Source: Pseudomonas sp. PSB18 (GTDB taxonomy: Bacteria > Pseudomonadota > Gammaproteobacteria > Pseudomonadales > Pseudomonadaceae). From it: 64,000 nt of DNA. The notes under the pieces were generated by a model. The model did not search any database. It saw only the letters and a program-made list of their open reading frames with translations, and was not told the DNA's origin. The position numbers were made by a program, and so were the translations under genes. The stretch covers positions 186,001-250,000 of the forward strand of contig NZ_NOIN01000002.1 of the NCBI RefSeq assembly GCF_014596565.1, in the 5' to 3' direction. Each line of letters opens with the position of its first letter. Positions within the stretch are counted from its first letter, which is position 1. Shown piece by piece: positions 11,585 to 21,962 of the stretch.

Positions 11585-11980
11585 ATGAATTTCCTGCCCC
11601 CCTTTGCCCTGCTGGTCTTGTGCGCCACCCTGGCTGCGCCCCTGATGGCGGACGAGCAGACCCCGGAGCTTACCGGCTGCGCAGCCAAGCGCCAGGGCAT
11701 CATCAACCAGATCGAACTGGCCAAGTCCCGCGGCAACGCGGACCAGCAGGCAGGCCTGGAAACCGCCCTGAATGAAGTCACCACCCATTGCACCGACGCA
11801 TCCCTGCGCAAGGAACGCGAGACCAAGGTGCTCGATGCCAAGCACGAAGTCAGCCGCCGCCAGGCCGACTTGGAAAAAGCCATGAAAAAAGGCGACCCCG
11901 AGCGGATCAACAAGCGCAAGGACAAACTCGCAGCCTCGCGCAAGGAACTGCAGGAAGCGGTGGATGAGTTGGACAAATAA
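11585..11980 (+). CDS. DUF1090 (YqjC-like) periplasmic protein
   Basis: A 131-residue secreted protein: signal peptide MNFLPPFALLVLCATLAAPLMA, then a Cys-containing charged helical region (GCAAKRQGIINQIELAKSRG ...THCTDASLRKERE) and a coiled-coil-prone Lys/Glu-rich C-terminus. Two Cys may form a disulfide. DUF1090 has no established function. ATG 11585 is preferred over an in-frame start 25 codons earlier, because only the later one places the signal peptide at the N-terminus. Confidence 0.85.
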   Translation: MNFLPPFALLVLCATLAAPLMADEQTPELTGCAAKRQGIINQIELAKSRGNADQQAGLETALNEVTTHCTDASLRKERETKVLDAKHEVSRRQADLEKAMKKGDPERINKRKDKLAASRKELQEAVDELDK

Positions 11981-11988
11981 GCACTGAG

Positions 11989-12034
11989 AGATCGCAATAT
12001 TCTGTAGGAGCTGCCGAAGGCTGCGATCTTTCAA
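11989..12034. repeat. Palindromic intergenic repeat, probable terminator
   Basis: AGATCGCA (11989-11996) and TGCGATCT (12022-12029) flank the loop TAGGAGCTGCCGAAGGC and are followed by T residues. The wording is that of a repeat common in P. fluorescens-group genomes. It sits between two convergent genes. Confidence 0.65.
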
Positions 12035-12040
12035 GAGGCG

Positions 12041-12490
12041 TCAATGATCCCGAAACTCCTTATGACAGGCACTGCACGCATCCTCGACCTTCTGCACCGC
12101 CGGCCCCAGGTAACTGGCGCTGTAGGGCTGGACCTTGCTGGCCGTCACCAACTCCCCGGTGGCCGCTTCAAGACTGTGGGCCAGTTCCTGGAAACGCGCC
12201 TGTTTCTGCCAGACTTCATCCCGAGCACTGGTGTGGTCCTGCTCGCGCACGGGCGGGAAGTGTTTCCACGGCTCGCGGGACAGCTGGTCAAGCTGCACGG
12301 CGCCCGCGGCGAAACGCGCACCGTCGAACGGAACCCGGCCACGCAACATGCCGCCCAGCTCTTCGTTGGTCTTGAGCATCTGCTTGAAAATCGCCTTGCG
12401 CTGGCCCAGTGGGGAGTTGGGATCGACACCGCCGCAGGCGGATAACATCAGGCAGGCCAGCATGACCATGGAAAATCGTTTTACAAACAT
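12041..12490 (-). CDS. Cytochrome c'-like lipoprotein
   Basis: 149 residues with a lipoprotein signal MFVKRFSMVMLACLMLSAC. The single haem site CSACHKEFR lies at the extreme C-terminus, as in class II (c'-type) cytochromes. The region between is predicted helical (QRKAIFKQMLKTNEELGGML), consistent with a four-helix bundle. It is probably membrane-anchored in the periplasm, acting in electron transfer or binding small ligands such as NO; the exact role is unknown. ATG 12490 gives a proper signal peptide. It is divergent from mltA. Confidence 0.85.
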   Translation of the reverse strand: MFVKRFSMVMLACLMLSACGGVDPNSPLGQRKAIFKQMLKTNEELGGMLRGRVPFDGARFAAGAVQLDQLSREPWKHFPPVREQDHTSARDEVWQKQARFQELAHSLEAATGELVTASKVQPYSASYLGPAVQKVEDACSACHKEFRDH

Positions 12491-12615
12491 CTTGGCCTCG
12501 GGACAGGAAACGGCGGTTAGTATCCTCGGGTCATCGGCAAAGACCAATGGCCCTATTCACAATACGGGTTGTTCGAATGCCTGACAGCGCTCGAATGACT
12601 GCAAGGAAAAATTTC

Positions 12616-13803
12616 ATGAACAGCCGTTTCAAGACCTGGCACAAAGGCCTGGCGTTGACCCTACCGCTGATCGCACTGCTGGCCGGTTGCAATCGCGGCG
12701 AAAAGGTCGAAGAGCCTCGGACTCATGCCCTCGCCACTTATGTCAGTGCGCCCTGGGAGGCGCTGCCGGCGGCGTCCGATGAAGACCTGCTGGCCGGTTT
12801 CGGCTCCTGGCGCAGCGCGTGCACCCGGCTCAAGACCGACGCGACCTGGGGACCCACCTGTGCCGCGGCGGCCAATGTGCCGCAGACCGCTTCCTCTGTG
12901 CGCAATTTCCTGAAACAGAACCTGGACGTCTACGGCCTGCGCTCGGGAGATAACAGCCCCAACGGCTTGATCACTGGTTATTACGAGCCGGTCTACCCGG
13001 GCAGCCTGACCCAGACCTCCAGCGCCAACATTCCGGTGTACGGCGTACCGGAAGACATGATTATCGTGGCGCTGGACAGCCTCTACCCCGAGCTCAAGGG
13101 CAAACGCCTGCGCGGTCGCCTCGAAGGCCGGGTGCTCAAGCCCTACGACGACGCGGCCACCATCGAAACCAACGGCGTGAAGGCGCCCGTGATCGCCTGG
13201 CTGACGGACCCGATGAACCTGCAGTTCCTGCAAATCCAGGGCTCGGGCCGTATTCGGCTCGATGACGGTCGCCAGTTACGCATCGGTTATGCCGACCAGA
13301 ACGGCCACCCTTACCGGCCAATCGGGCGCTGGCTGGTCGAACAGGGCGAATTGAAGAAAGAAGATGTGACCATGGGCGCCATCAGTGCCTGGGCCAAGGC
13401 CCATCCGACCCGGATCCCCGAATTGCTGGGCAGCAACCCCAGCTATGTGTTTTTCAACCGCAACCCCGACAGCAACGAAGGCCCGCGGGGCTCGTTGAAT
13501 GTCCCGCTGACCGCCGGCTATAGCGTGGCAGTGGATCGCAAGGTCATTCCGCTGGGCAGCTTGCTGTGGCTCTCCACGACCCGCCCCGACGGTAGCGCGT
13601 TGAACCGACCGGTTGCCGCCCAGGACACCGGCGGCGCCATTGCCGGTGAAGTGCGGGCGGACCTGTTCTGGGGCACCGGTGACACCGCGGGTCAATTGGC
13701 CGGGGACATGAAGCAACAGGGTCAGATCTGGATGTTATGGCCCAAGGGCATGGCGTTGCCGCAAGTGCCGCAGGTGGCGAATGCCGTCACCGCTAATCCC
13801 TGA
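12616..13803 (+). CDS. mltA: Membrane-bound lytic transglycosylase A
   Basis: A 395-residue outer-membrane lipoprotein (LLAGC after the signal) that cleaves the MurNAc-GlcNAc bond of peptidoglycan with 1,6-anhydro ring formation. It has the MltA domain (NGLITGYYEPVYPGSL, FLQIQGSGRI) and the C-terminal 3D domain (SVAVDRKVIPLGSLLW...AAQDTGGAIAGEVRADLFWG) with the catalytic Asp region QDTGGAI. AAGGAAAAATTTC precedes ATG 12616. It shares a 125-bp divergent promoter region with the cytochrome gene. Confidence 0.95.
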   Translation: MNSRFKTWHKGLALTLPLIALLAGCNRGEKVEEPRTHALATYVSAPWEALPAASDEDLLAGFGSWRSACTRLKTDATWGPTCAAAANVPQTASSVRNFLKQNLDVYGLRSGDNSPNGLITGYYEPVYPGSLTQTSSANIPVYGVPEDMIIVALDSLYPELKGKRLRGRLEGRVLKPYDDAATIETNGVKAPVIAWLTDPMNLQFLQIQGSGRIRLDDGRQLRIGYADQNGHPYRPIGRWLVEQGELKKEDVTMGAISAWAKAHPTRIPELLGSNPSYVFFNRNPDSNEGPRGSLNVPLTAGYSVAVDRKVIPLGSLLWLSTTRPDGSALNRPVAAQDTGGAIAGEVRADLFWGTGDTAGQLAGDMKQQGQIWMLWPKGMALPQVPQVANAVTANP

Positions 13804-13828
13804 GCAGGGAGCTGTCTGTGCCGACGCC

Positions 13829-13921
13829 TTCGCGAGCAGGCTCGCTCCCACAGTTGATCTTCAGTGGACAACGATTTTGTGAGCACCCGAAATCAATGTG
13901 GGAGCGAGCCTGCTCGCGAAG
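13829..13921. repeat. REP pair (REPIN) after mltA
   Basis: Inverted copies at 13829-13853 and 13897-13921 with core TCGCGAGCAGGCTCGCTCCC and its complement, lying between two convergent genes. Confidence 0.88.
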
Positions 13922-13957
13922 GGGGCCTCCACGGCCCCCGGGACTCAACAGCCAGGC

Positions 13958-14341
13958 TCAGACAGAAACACAGAAGAAGCTGACGATCAACCCCACTCCC
14001 ACGAACCACACCAGCGAACGCAGGACCGCCCAGTCCGCCAGGTAGCAGATGATGTACAGCAGGCGGCTGGTGATGAACAACACCGCCAGCACATTGATGG
14101 TCACCAGCTCCGCATTGCCGGCCAGGTGCGCGACGATCACCGCGGCAGCGAACGCGGGGGCAATTTCAAAGCTGTTGAGCTGCGCGGCATACGCACGCCG
14201 GGGGAAGCCCTCGAGTGTCTCCAGGAAATCCCGCGGATCGTGGTTGTCTCGCAACCGGTATCGTCCACTGATCTTGGCGATGGCGATACACAGGTAAGGC
14301 AGGATGATGGCGATCAAAATACACCACAGGGCAACCGTCAT
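13958..14341 (-). CDS. MAPEG-family membrane protein
   Basis: A 127-residue integral membrane protein with four hydrophobic segments. The MAPEG pattern is clear: an N-terminal helix, then RDNHDPRDFLETLEGFPRRAYAAQLNSFE, later LFITSRLLYIICYLADWAVLRS. Eukaryotic MAPEG members are glutathione transferases or eicosanoid synthases; bacterial members are largely uncharacterised. AAGGA precedes ATG 14341. It follows the DMT transporter gene in the same direction with a 52-bp gap. Confidence 0.87.
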   Translation of the reverse strand: MTVALWCILIAIILPYLCIAIAKISGRYRLRDNHDPRDFLETLEGFPRRAYAAQLNSFEIAPAFAAAVIVAHLAGNAELVTINVLAVLFITSRLLYIICYLADWAVLRSLVWFVGVGLIVSFFCVSV

Positions 14342-14393
14342 GAGGCAGTTCCTTCTTTTGAGTTTTATGGGGAATCGAAAATCGGGGAGTTGC

Positions 14394-15227
14394 TCAGAAT
14401 TTCATCACCAGCATGCCAATCAGCACCAGCCCGCAGGCTAAGAGCCGCGGCCGGCCGAAAGGTTCTTTCAGGTAGCGCATGCCGAACAGCACCACCAGGA
14501 TCACACTGATCTCCCGCAGTGCCGCCGCTTCGGCGATCGACCCCAATTGCATGGCCCAGAGCACCAGAGCGTAGCTGAACAAGACGCAGAGTCCGACCGC
14601 CAACCCGAGCCGCCACTGTTCGCGCCAGAACCGCACGAAGGCCGGTCGTTTGCTCACCACGGCCAATAGCGGGAATGGCCAGGCGCAGAACAGGGTGATC
14701 CAGACCAGGTAGTCCAGCGGATGGGACCAGCGCCGCAGGGCCTGGCCATCGATGTAGGTGTAGCAGCCGATGCACAGGCCGATCAGCACGACCACCGGCA
14801 GCATCGACCAGGGCAGTCGCTCGCCGCCCCCACCCTGCCACAACAGACAGAGCATGCCGAACGGGATCAGCAAAATGCCGAGAGTCTGTTGGGTCGTCAG
14901 CACTTCGCCGGCAAAGACCAGCGTCAGGGCCAATACCACCAGCGGCGACAAGCCACGCATCAACGGATAGACCAGTCCCAGGTCCCCGACCCGATACGCC
15001 TGGATCAGCAGATAGCGATACAACAGTTCAAAGGCCGCCGATGCCAGGATCCACGGCCATATTTCCATCGGCGGCAGCGCCACGAAGCCCAGGGCCGACA
15101 CGGCGAACAGCAACGCGACGCTGTCCATGCACGCCACCACCAGAAGACGTTCGCCACTGAATTTGATCAACGTATTCCAGGCGGCATGCAGCAACGCAGC
15201 CACCAACACCAGAGCCGTTGCAAGCAC
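14394..15227 (-). CDS. DMT superfamily (EamA) transporter
   Basis: A 277-residue inner membrane protein with about ten hydrophobic helices in two EamA-type repeats. Conserved features include ALLHAAWNTLIKFSG in helix 1, YRVGDLGLVYPLMRGLSPL and EAAALREISVILVVLFGM. Substrate unknown; relatives export metabolites. The start is taken as GTG 15227 because AAGGAG sits six bases upstream and the hydrophobic helix follows at once. A longer frame would add 28 mostly polar residues. Confidence 0.85.
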   Translation of the reverse strand: MLATALVLVAALLHAAWNTLIKFSGERLLVVACMDSVALLFAVSALGFVALPPMEIWPWILASAAFELLYRYLLIQAYRVGDLGLVYPLMRGLSPLVVLALTLVFAGEVLTTQQTLGILLIPFGMLCLLWQGGGGERLPWSMLPVVVLIGLCIGCYTYIDGQALRRWSHPLDYLVWITLFCAWPFPLLAVVSKRPAFVRFWREQWRLGLAVGLCVLFSYALVLWAMQLGSIAEAAALREISVILVVLFGMRYLKEPFGRPRLLACGLVLIGMLVMKF

Positions 15228-15389
15228 GGCACGCTCCTTATCCCCGCGAGGCAGCGGGGCGATGAATTGATTCGCGATCCGTCCGCAGCTGTTTATACTG
15301 CAAACGACCACGCCGCATTCAGTTGCGCATAGCCAATTCCAATAATTCTGTCGTTGCCCCTTTTATGTAGGCGGGGCCACGGCATGCGT

Positions 15390-16601
15390 ATGCCTGATCA
15401 GAGCGTCACACTACAGATAGAGACCTCGCGCATGCCACTCGCCTTGCTTGCCTTGGCCGTTGCCGCTTTCGGCATCGGCACCACTGAATTCGTCATCATG
15501 GGCTTGCTGCCCGATGTTGCCCGCGACCTGGCGGTGAGCATCCCCCAGGCCGGCCTGCTGATTACCGGCTATGCCTTGGGCGTAGTGTTCGGCGCGCCAA
15601 TCCTGGCGGTCGGCACCGCCAACATGCCGCGCAAGGCGACATTGCTGGGCATGACGTTGATGTTCATTCTGGGCAACATACTCTGCGCCCTGGCACCGAA
15701 CTACGCCACGCTGATGGCCGCCCGCGTCATCACCGCACTATGCCATGGTGCATTTTTCGGCATCGGCTCCGTGGTGGCGGCCGGGCTGGTAGCACCGAAC
15801 AAACGCGCCCAGGCCATTGCAATGATGTTTACCGGCCTGACGCTGGCCAACGTCCTCGGCGTTCCGCTGGGCACTGCGCTGGGTCAATACGCCGGCTGGC
15901 GCTCGACCTTCTGGGCTGTGTCGGTGATCGGCGTCGTCGCCGCCATCGCCCAATGGGCGTGGCTGCCCAGGGAAATTCCCATGGAGAAGGCCAACCTGGC
16001 CAGCGAATTCAAGGTGCTGGGCAAGACCAGCGTGCTGCTGGCCCTGGGCATGAGTGTGCTGGCGTCCACCAGCCTGTTCAGCGTGTTCACGTACATCGCA
16101 CCGATTCTCCAGGACATCACGGGGGTCAGCCCCCACGGCATCACCCTCATGTTGCTGCTGTTCGGGGTCGGCCTGACGGCAGGCAGCTTCCTCGGCGGAC
16201 GCCTGGCGGACCGACGCCTGCTACCGTCACTGGTCGGCATGGCCCTGGCCGTGGTGCTGGTGCTGGCCGCGTTCAGCCAAACCAGCCGCTCGGTGATTCC
16301 GGCAGCCATCACGTTGGTGCTGTGGGGGATCTTCGCCTTCGCCCTGTGCCCGATCCTGCAGCTGCTGATCATCGATCAGGCCCATGAAGCGCCGAATCTG
16401 GGCTCAACGTTGAATCAGAGCGCCTTCAACCTGGGCAACGCAGCCGGCGCCTGGATCGGCGGGCTGGTGGTCGGCAGCGGAATCGACCTGGCCGAGCTGC
16501 CCTGGACCGGAGCCGTGGTCGGCGGGTTGACCGTACTGACGGCTCTGTACTTCATTCATCACCAACGTCGCCTGGGCGCTCCGTTGGGTGTGGCCGACTA
16601 G
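15390..16601 (+). CDS. MFS (DHA1, AraJ/YdhP-like) exporter
   Basis: About 403 residues with twelve hydrophobic segments. Typical DHA1 motifs are seen: FGIGTTEFVIMGLLPDVA at helix 1, GYALGVVFGAPILA, the conserved ARVITALCHGAFFGIG and the GRLADRR loop. Close families export arabinose, purines or drugs; the substrate here is undetermined. Alternative starts are ATG 15384 and 15432, none with a strong ribosome site. The 3' end overlaps the convergent FNT gene by 50 bp. Confidence 0.87.
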   Translation: MPDQSVTLQIETSRMPLALLALAVAAFGIGTTEFVIMGLLPDVARDLAVSIPQAGLLITGYALGVVFGAPILAVGTANMPRKATLLGMTLMFILGNILCALAPNYATLMAARVITALCHGAFFGIGSVVAAGLVAPNKRAQAIAMMFTGLTLANVLGVPLGTALGQYAGWRSTFWAVSVIGVVAAIAQWAWLPREIPMEKANLASEFKVLGKTSVLLALGMSVLASTSLFSVFTYIAPILQDITGVSPHGITLMLLLFGVGLTAGSFLGGRLADRRLLPSLVGMALAVVLVLAAFSQTSRSVIPAAITLVLWGIFAFALCPILQLLIIDQAHEAPNLGSTLNQSAFNLGNAAGAWIGGLVVGSGIDLAELPWTGAVVGGLTVLTALYFIHHQRRLGAPLGVAD

Positions 16602-17433
16602 GCGTGCCGCTCTCGCTGCGCACTTGCGCGTGACTGAGCAACGCAAAGATGAAGCTGCCACCGATGATGTTGCCCGCCAGGGTCGGCGCGGCGAACACCA
16701 GCCAGAAGTCTTCCCACGACAACTGCCCGGCGAATACCAAGTACGACACTTCGGCGGAACCGACGACAATATGGGTGAAGTCCCCGAGCGCCATCAAGTA
16801 AGTGATGAGGATGATGATCCACATCTTGGCGCTTTCCATGGAGGGGATCATCCAGACCATGGTGGCGATCATCCAGCCGGAAATGATGCCCTTGGCGAAC
16901 ATCTGGCCGGTGTCGTTCTCCATGACCTTGCGCCCGATCTCGAGGAAAGCCAGGTCGGTGCGCTGGTCGAAAATTGGCAGATGCAGCATCACATAGGCCA
17001 CCAGCAAGGTGCCACACAGGTTGCCCACCAACACGACGCCCCACAGCCGCAACAGCCGACCGAAATTGCTCAAGGTGGGTTTGCTCATGATCGGCAGCAC
17101 AGCGGTCAGGGTATTTTCGGTGAACAACTGCTGGCGGGCCAGGATCACTGCGAGAAAACCGGCGCAGTAACCAAAACTGGCGATCACCTTGAAGGCCTCG
17201 CCCTCCGGTAATCGGGAATTGAGCAAGCCCATCGCCATCAGCGACAGCCCCATGGTCAAGCCGGCCGCCAGGGCCGACCACCAGAGCGCGGCGATACTGC
17301 GTTCCAGCTCCTGATTGCCCTGGGTGCGAATGATTTCATGCAACACTGCCGCCCGTGGCGGCTGGTTGCGGTCGACTTCGTTCTTTTCCTGGGCGGAAAG
17401 GTCGGGGGTCTTGCCGTCGTCGTGGGTGTCCAT
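16552..17433 (-). CDS. Formate/nitrite transporter (FNT) family channel, YfdC-like
   Basis: A 293-residue membrane protein with a polar N-terminal region of about 40 residues, then six helices of the FNT fold (AALWWSALAAGLTMGLSLMA, LVGNLCGTLLVA, ISGWMIATMVWMIP, FTHIVVGSAEVSYLVFAG, GNIIGGSFIFALL). The long N-terminus and divergent loops resemble the YfdC branch, whose substrate is not settled. AGGAG precedes ATG 17433. The C-terminus overlaps the MFS gene on the other strand. Confidence 0.88.
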   Translation of the reverse strand: MDTHDDGKTPDLSAQEKNEVDRNQPPRAAVLHEIIRTQGNQELERSIAALWWSALAAGLTMGLSLMAMGLLNSRLPEGEAFKVIASFGYCAGFLAVILARQQLFTENTLTAVLPIMSKPTLSNFGRLLRLWGVVLVGNLCGTLLVAYVMLHLPIFDQRTDLAFLEIGRKVMENDTGQMFAKGIISGWMIATMVWMIPSMESAKMWIIILITYLMALGDFTHIVVGSAEVSYLVFAGQLSWEDFWLVFAAPTLAGNIIGGSFIFALLSHAQVRSESGTPSRPHPTERPGDVGDE

Positions 17434-17544
17434 ACAGCTCCTGAACCGGTGGCGTGATGAATCTACGACACGTGGCGTTCGGCGCTGTTCAGTGCTGACT
17501 CAAGCTTGATTGGGACTTGGGATTTTCAGTGTTTGAAAAATCTC

Positions 17545-17610
17545 TATCGCGAGCAGGCTCGCTCCCACAGGGGAATGGGGGCTTATGTGGGAGCGAGCCT
17601 GCTCGCGATG
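17545..17610. repeat. REP pair (REPIN)
   Basis: Inverted copies at 17545-17570 and 17586-17610 with a short 15-nt spacer, upstream of the FNT gene and downstream of the thioesterase gene. Confidence 0.87.
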
Positions 17611-17625
17611 GGTACACCGCCCATC

Positions 17626-18030
17626 TCATTCGCTGGCGATATCATCCTTGAACTGATCCTTCACGTACTTGATCTCGGTCCGCCCATGGGGCGCCGGCAG
17701 GCCGTCCTCGCCAAGGTTGACGAAGACCATTTTTTCCACGGTCAGAATGCTCTTGCGGGTGATCTTGTTGCGCACTTCACAGGTCAGTGTGATGGAGGTG
17801 CGGCCAAATTCGGTGGCGGTGATCCCCAGTTCGATGATGTCGCCCTGGCGCGAGGCGCTGACGAAGTTGATTTCCGAGATGTATTTGGTCACCACACGCT
17901 GGTTGCCCAACTGGACGATGGCGTAGATCGCCGCTTCTTCGTCGATCCAGCGCAGCAGGCTGCCACCGAACAGCGTGCCGTTGGGGTTGAGGTCTTCGGG
18001 CTTGACCCATTTGCGGGTGTGGAAATTCAT
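17626..18030 (-). CDS. Acyl-CoA thioesterase, hotdog fold
   Basis: A 134-residue single hotdog domain of the YciA/BACH type that hydrolyses acyl-CoA thioesters. The family pattern NPNGTLFGGSLLRWIDEEAA contains the catalytic Asp/Glu helix region. Later parts include VTKYISEINFVSASRQGD and LTCEVRNKITRKSILTVEKM. AGGAGTGATC lies directly before ATG 18030, which rules for this start over one eight codons upstream. It is divergent from ahcY, with the ahcY promoter in between. Confidence 0.9.
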   Translation of the reverse strand: MNFHTRKWVKPEDLNPNGTLFGGSLLRWIDEEAAIYAIVQLGNQRVVTKYISEINFVSASRQGDIIELGITATEFGRTSITLTCEVRNKITRKSILTVEKMVFVNLGEDGLPAPHGRTEIKYVKDQFKDDIASE

Positions 18031-18148
18031 GATCACTCCTGAGCGTCTGGCCAATGAATGCCTGCATCATGGCAGACCGGGCAGGCAGGCTCTACGCCGC
18101 TGGTTCAATAACAGTCATCGGCAATTTTGATTTGCCGACAGAAACCCT

Positions 18149-19759
<1,611 letters not shown>

Positions 19760-19761
19760 CA

Positions 19762-19932
19762 GCAGCTGCAAGCTTTGAGCTTCAAGCTGCAAGTAAAAGC
19801 AGTTTATTTACTTGCGGGTTGAAGCTTGGAGCTTACTTCTTCATCGCTATTATGCAGCCGTGAGTTGCAAGCAAAGCACAAGACCAGGCGCACCGCCCTC
19901 TTGCAGCTTGAGGCTTGCAGCTTGTAGCTGGA
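19762..19932. repeat. GCAAGCTT-type repeat block between ahcY and metF
   Basis: Copies of a roughly 30-nt unit rich in AGCTTGCAGCTTGA words occur at about 19764-19795 (one strand), 19811-19838 and, inverted, 19901-19932. The outer copies are largely complementary, so the transcript could fold into a long imperfect hairpin ending just before the metF ribosome site. Confidence 0.7.
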
Positions 19933-19940
19933 GGCCCTCC

Positions 19941-20786
19941 ATGTCCCAAGACCGTCGCTACAGCTTCGAGTTCTTCCCGACGAAGACCGATGCTGGACAT
20001 GAAAAACTGATCGCCACTGCCCGTCAGCTGGCGAGCTACAACCCCGACTTCTTCTCCTGCACCTATGGCGCCGGCGGCTCGACCCGTGACCGCACGATGA
20101 ACACCGTGTTGCAGCTGGAAAGCGAAGTCAAAATCCCGGCCGCCCCGCACCTGTCCTGCGTAGGCGACAGCAAGGACGACTTGCGCACCCTGCTGACCCG
20201 GTACAAGGCCGCAGGCATCCAGCGTATCGTAGCCCTGCGCGGCGACCTGCCCTCGGGCATGGGCATGGCCAGTGGCGAGCTGCGCCACGCCAACGACCTG
20301 GTGAGTTTCATTCGTGAAGAAACCGGCGAGCACTTTCACATCGAAGTTGCCGCTTATCCGGAAATGCACCCTCAGGCACGTAATTTCGAAGACGATCTCC
20401 GCAACTTCGTCAACAAGGCCAACGCCGGCGCCAACAGTGCAATCACCCAGTACTTCTTCAACGCCGACAGTTATTTCTACTTCGTCGAGCGCGTTCGCAA
20501 GATGGGCGTGGACATTCCCGTCGTGCCGGGAATCATGCCGATCACCAACTACAGCAAGCTGGCGCGCTTCTCCGACGCCTGCGGCGCGGAAATACCCCGG
20601 TGGATCCGCAAACAGCTGGAAGCCTACGGCGACGATACATCCAGCATCCAACGCTTCGGCGAGGATGTGATCACACAAATGTGTGAGCGCTTGCTGCAAG
20701 GCGGCGCACCAGGGCTGCATTTCTATACCCTGAACCAGGCAGAGCCCAGCCTGGCGGTATGGAATAATCTTCAACTGCCGCGCTAG
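19941..20786 (+). CDS. metF: 5,10-methylenetetrahydrofolate reductase
   Basis: A 281-residue flavoprotein that makes 5-methyltetrahydrofolate for methionine synthesis. The N-terminus YSFEFFPTKTDAGHEKL has the MetF signature with the catalytic Glu region. SCTYGAGGSTRDRT, PHLSCVG, RIVALRGDLP and TQYFFNADSYFYFVE follow. GGAGG five bases before ATG 19941 fixes the start. It may be read through from ahcY or have its own promoter in the repeat block. It completes methionine regeneration downstream of ahcY. Confidence 0.96.
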   Translation: MSQDRRYSFEFFPTKTDAGHEKLIATARQLASYNPDFFSCTYGAGGSTRDRTMNTVLQLESEVKIPAAPHLSCVGDSKDDLRTLLTRYKAAGIQRIVALRGDLPSGMGMASGELRHANDLVSFIREETGEHFHIEVAAYPEMHPQARNFEDDLRNFVNKANAGANSAITQYFFNADSYFYFVERVRKMGVDIPVVPGIMPITNYSKLARFSDACGAEIPRWIRKQLEAYGDDTSSIQRFGEDVITQMCERLLQGGAPGLHFYTLNQAEPSLAVWNNLQLPR

Positions 20787-20792
20787 TGATAC

Positions 20793-20823
20793 AAAAAGGG
20801 CCTTGGCGAACCAAGGCCTTTTT
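20793..20823 (+). terminator. Rho-independent terminator after metF
   Basis: GGCCTTGG (20799-20806), loop CGAA, CCAAGGCC (20811-20818), then TTTTT. Confidence 0.92.
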
Positions 20824-20946
20824 ACTATCCGATGATCGCCGGTGCCAATCGAGCAGCCTGTCGGTCTTCCATGCAGACAGAGGGCAATGAAGCCGCGAGC
20901 CAGAGCGCTCTGGCTATTTGGTCCGTACTCATCGTAACCTCAGGCC

Positions 20947-21711
20947 ATGCCCGTCATCGCCCAATTACTGACCGCCCTTCTTCTCTTGTGCCTGAGCCTC
21001 GCCGCGCGGGCCGAAAAATTGCGCATCGTCACCGAACCCTGGGCGCCCTACGTCTTTGAGGAAAACGGCAAGATCATGGGGCTGGACTACGAAACCACGG
21101 CCATCGTGTTCAAGCGCCTGGGCATTGATGTCGAATGGCAGCTACTGCCATGGAAGCGTTGCCTGGCGATGCTGGAACAGGGGCTGGCGGATGGAGCGCT
21201 GGACATTTTTCACAGCGACGAACGCGACGCCATGCTGCTCTACCCCAGCGAGCCGCTGTCGGAGGTGGAGTTCGTGATGTTCCATGCCAACGCCAGACCC
21301 CATCCCTTTCGCACACTCGCGGACCTGAACGGCCTGACCGTCGGCACATCGCCCGGTTATCTCTACAGCCAGGCATTCCGGGAGTCGACCCTGCTCAAGC
21401 GTGAAACGGCGCCCACCCACGAAGCCAACTTCGGCAAGTTGCAGTTGGGCCGGATCGACCTGCTCATCACCGATCGCCGGGTTGGCCGGCATCTGCTCAA
21501 GCAGATGCAACTGGGCGACCAGATCAGCGAAAACCCCACTGTCGTAAGCCGTCAAAGCCAATACCTGGCCGTACGGCGCAAGGCCGGGATGGATTTGCTG
21601 GTGCAACGCTTCAGTGCCGAACTCAAGCGTTTCAAGCGTGAACCGGCCTATGCCGAACTGAGCGCGCGCTATGACACCGCGCCCCGGCACACGAATGAAA
21701 TAAACCGTTGA
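20947..21711 (+). CDS. Periplasmic amino-acid-type substrate-binding protein (orphan)
   Basis: A 254-residue protein with a Sec signal (MPVIAQLLTALLLLCLSLAARA) and a bacterial solute-binding domain of family 3: LRIVTEPWAPYVFEENGKIMG, then AMLEQGLADGALDI and a hinge near the middle. No permease or ATPase gene is adjacent, so it may serve a distant ABC transporter or act as a sensor. The ligand cannot be told. The start has no clear Shine-Dalgarno, but the signal peptide begins at once. It is followed by the rhlE promoter. Confidence 0.8.
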   Translation: MPVIAQLLTALLLLCLSLAARAEKLRIVTEPWAPYVFEENGKIMGLDYETTAIVFKRLGIDVEWQLLPWKRCLAMLEQGLADGALDIFHSDERDAMLLYPSEPLSEVEFVMFHANARPHPFRTLADLNGLTVGTSPGYLYSQAFRESTLLKRETAPTHEANFGKLQLGRIDLLITDRRVGRHLLKQMQLGDQISENPTVVSRQSQYLAVRRKAGMDLLVQRFSAELKRFKREPAYAELSARYDTAPRHTNEINR

Positions 21712-21742
21712 GCAGCAGGAAAGCGGCGCACGGCGTTTGCTC

Positions 21743-21751
21743 TGTTATACT
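21743..21751 (+). promoter_or_regulatory. Extended -10 promoter for rhlE with a long leader
   Basis: TGTTATACT is an extended -10 (TGN plus TATACT) lying about 210 nt before the rhlE start. No good -35 is seen. The resulting leader of about 200 nt has no obvious ORF. Confidence 0.5.
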
Positions 21752-21962
21752 CGCGCCTTCCCGCCAGGCTCACGCCCGGACGCCCGGTCTTGCAAAAGGC
21801 ATCCCGACACCGCTACAGCGCAGCTTCCAGCCAGCGCGAGCTTGTCCGGAGCTGTCTTCCAGACCCGGCAGGACCGGACGGGATGACGTCTTCTTTTGAA
21901 CGTCATTCGCGCCAGGCAAGACTATCCCATTGGGCCAGGCCCTCACTAAAACAGGATTACTC

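Noticed and set aside
12547..12615. Longer N-terminus for mltA starting at 12547
   Set aside because: It would put 23 polar residues before the lipoprotein signal; the start at 12616 has a ribosome site and a proper signal peptide.
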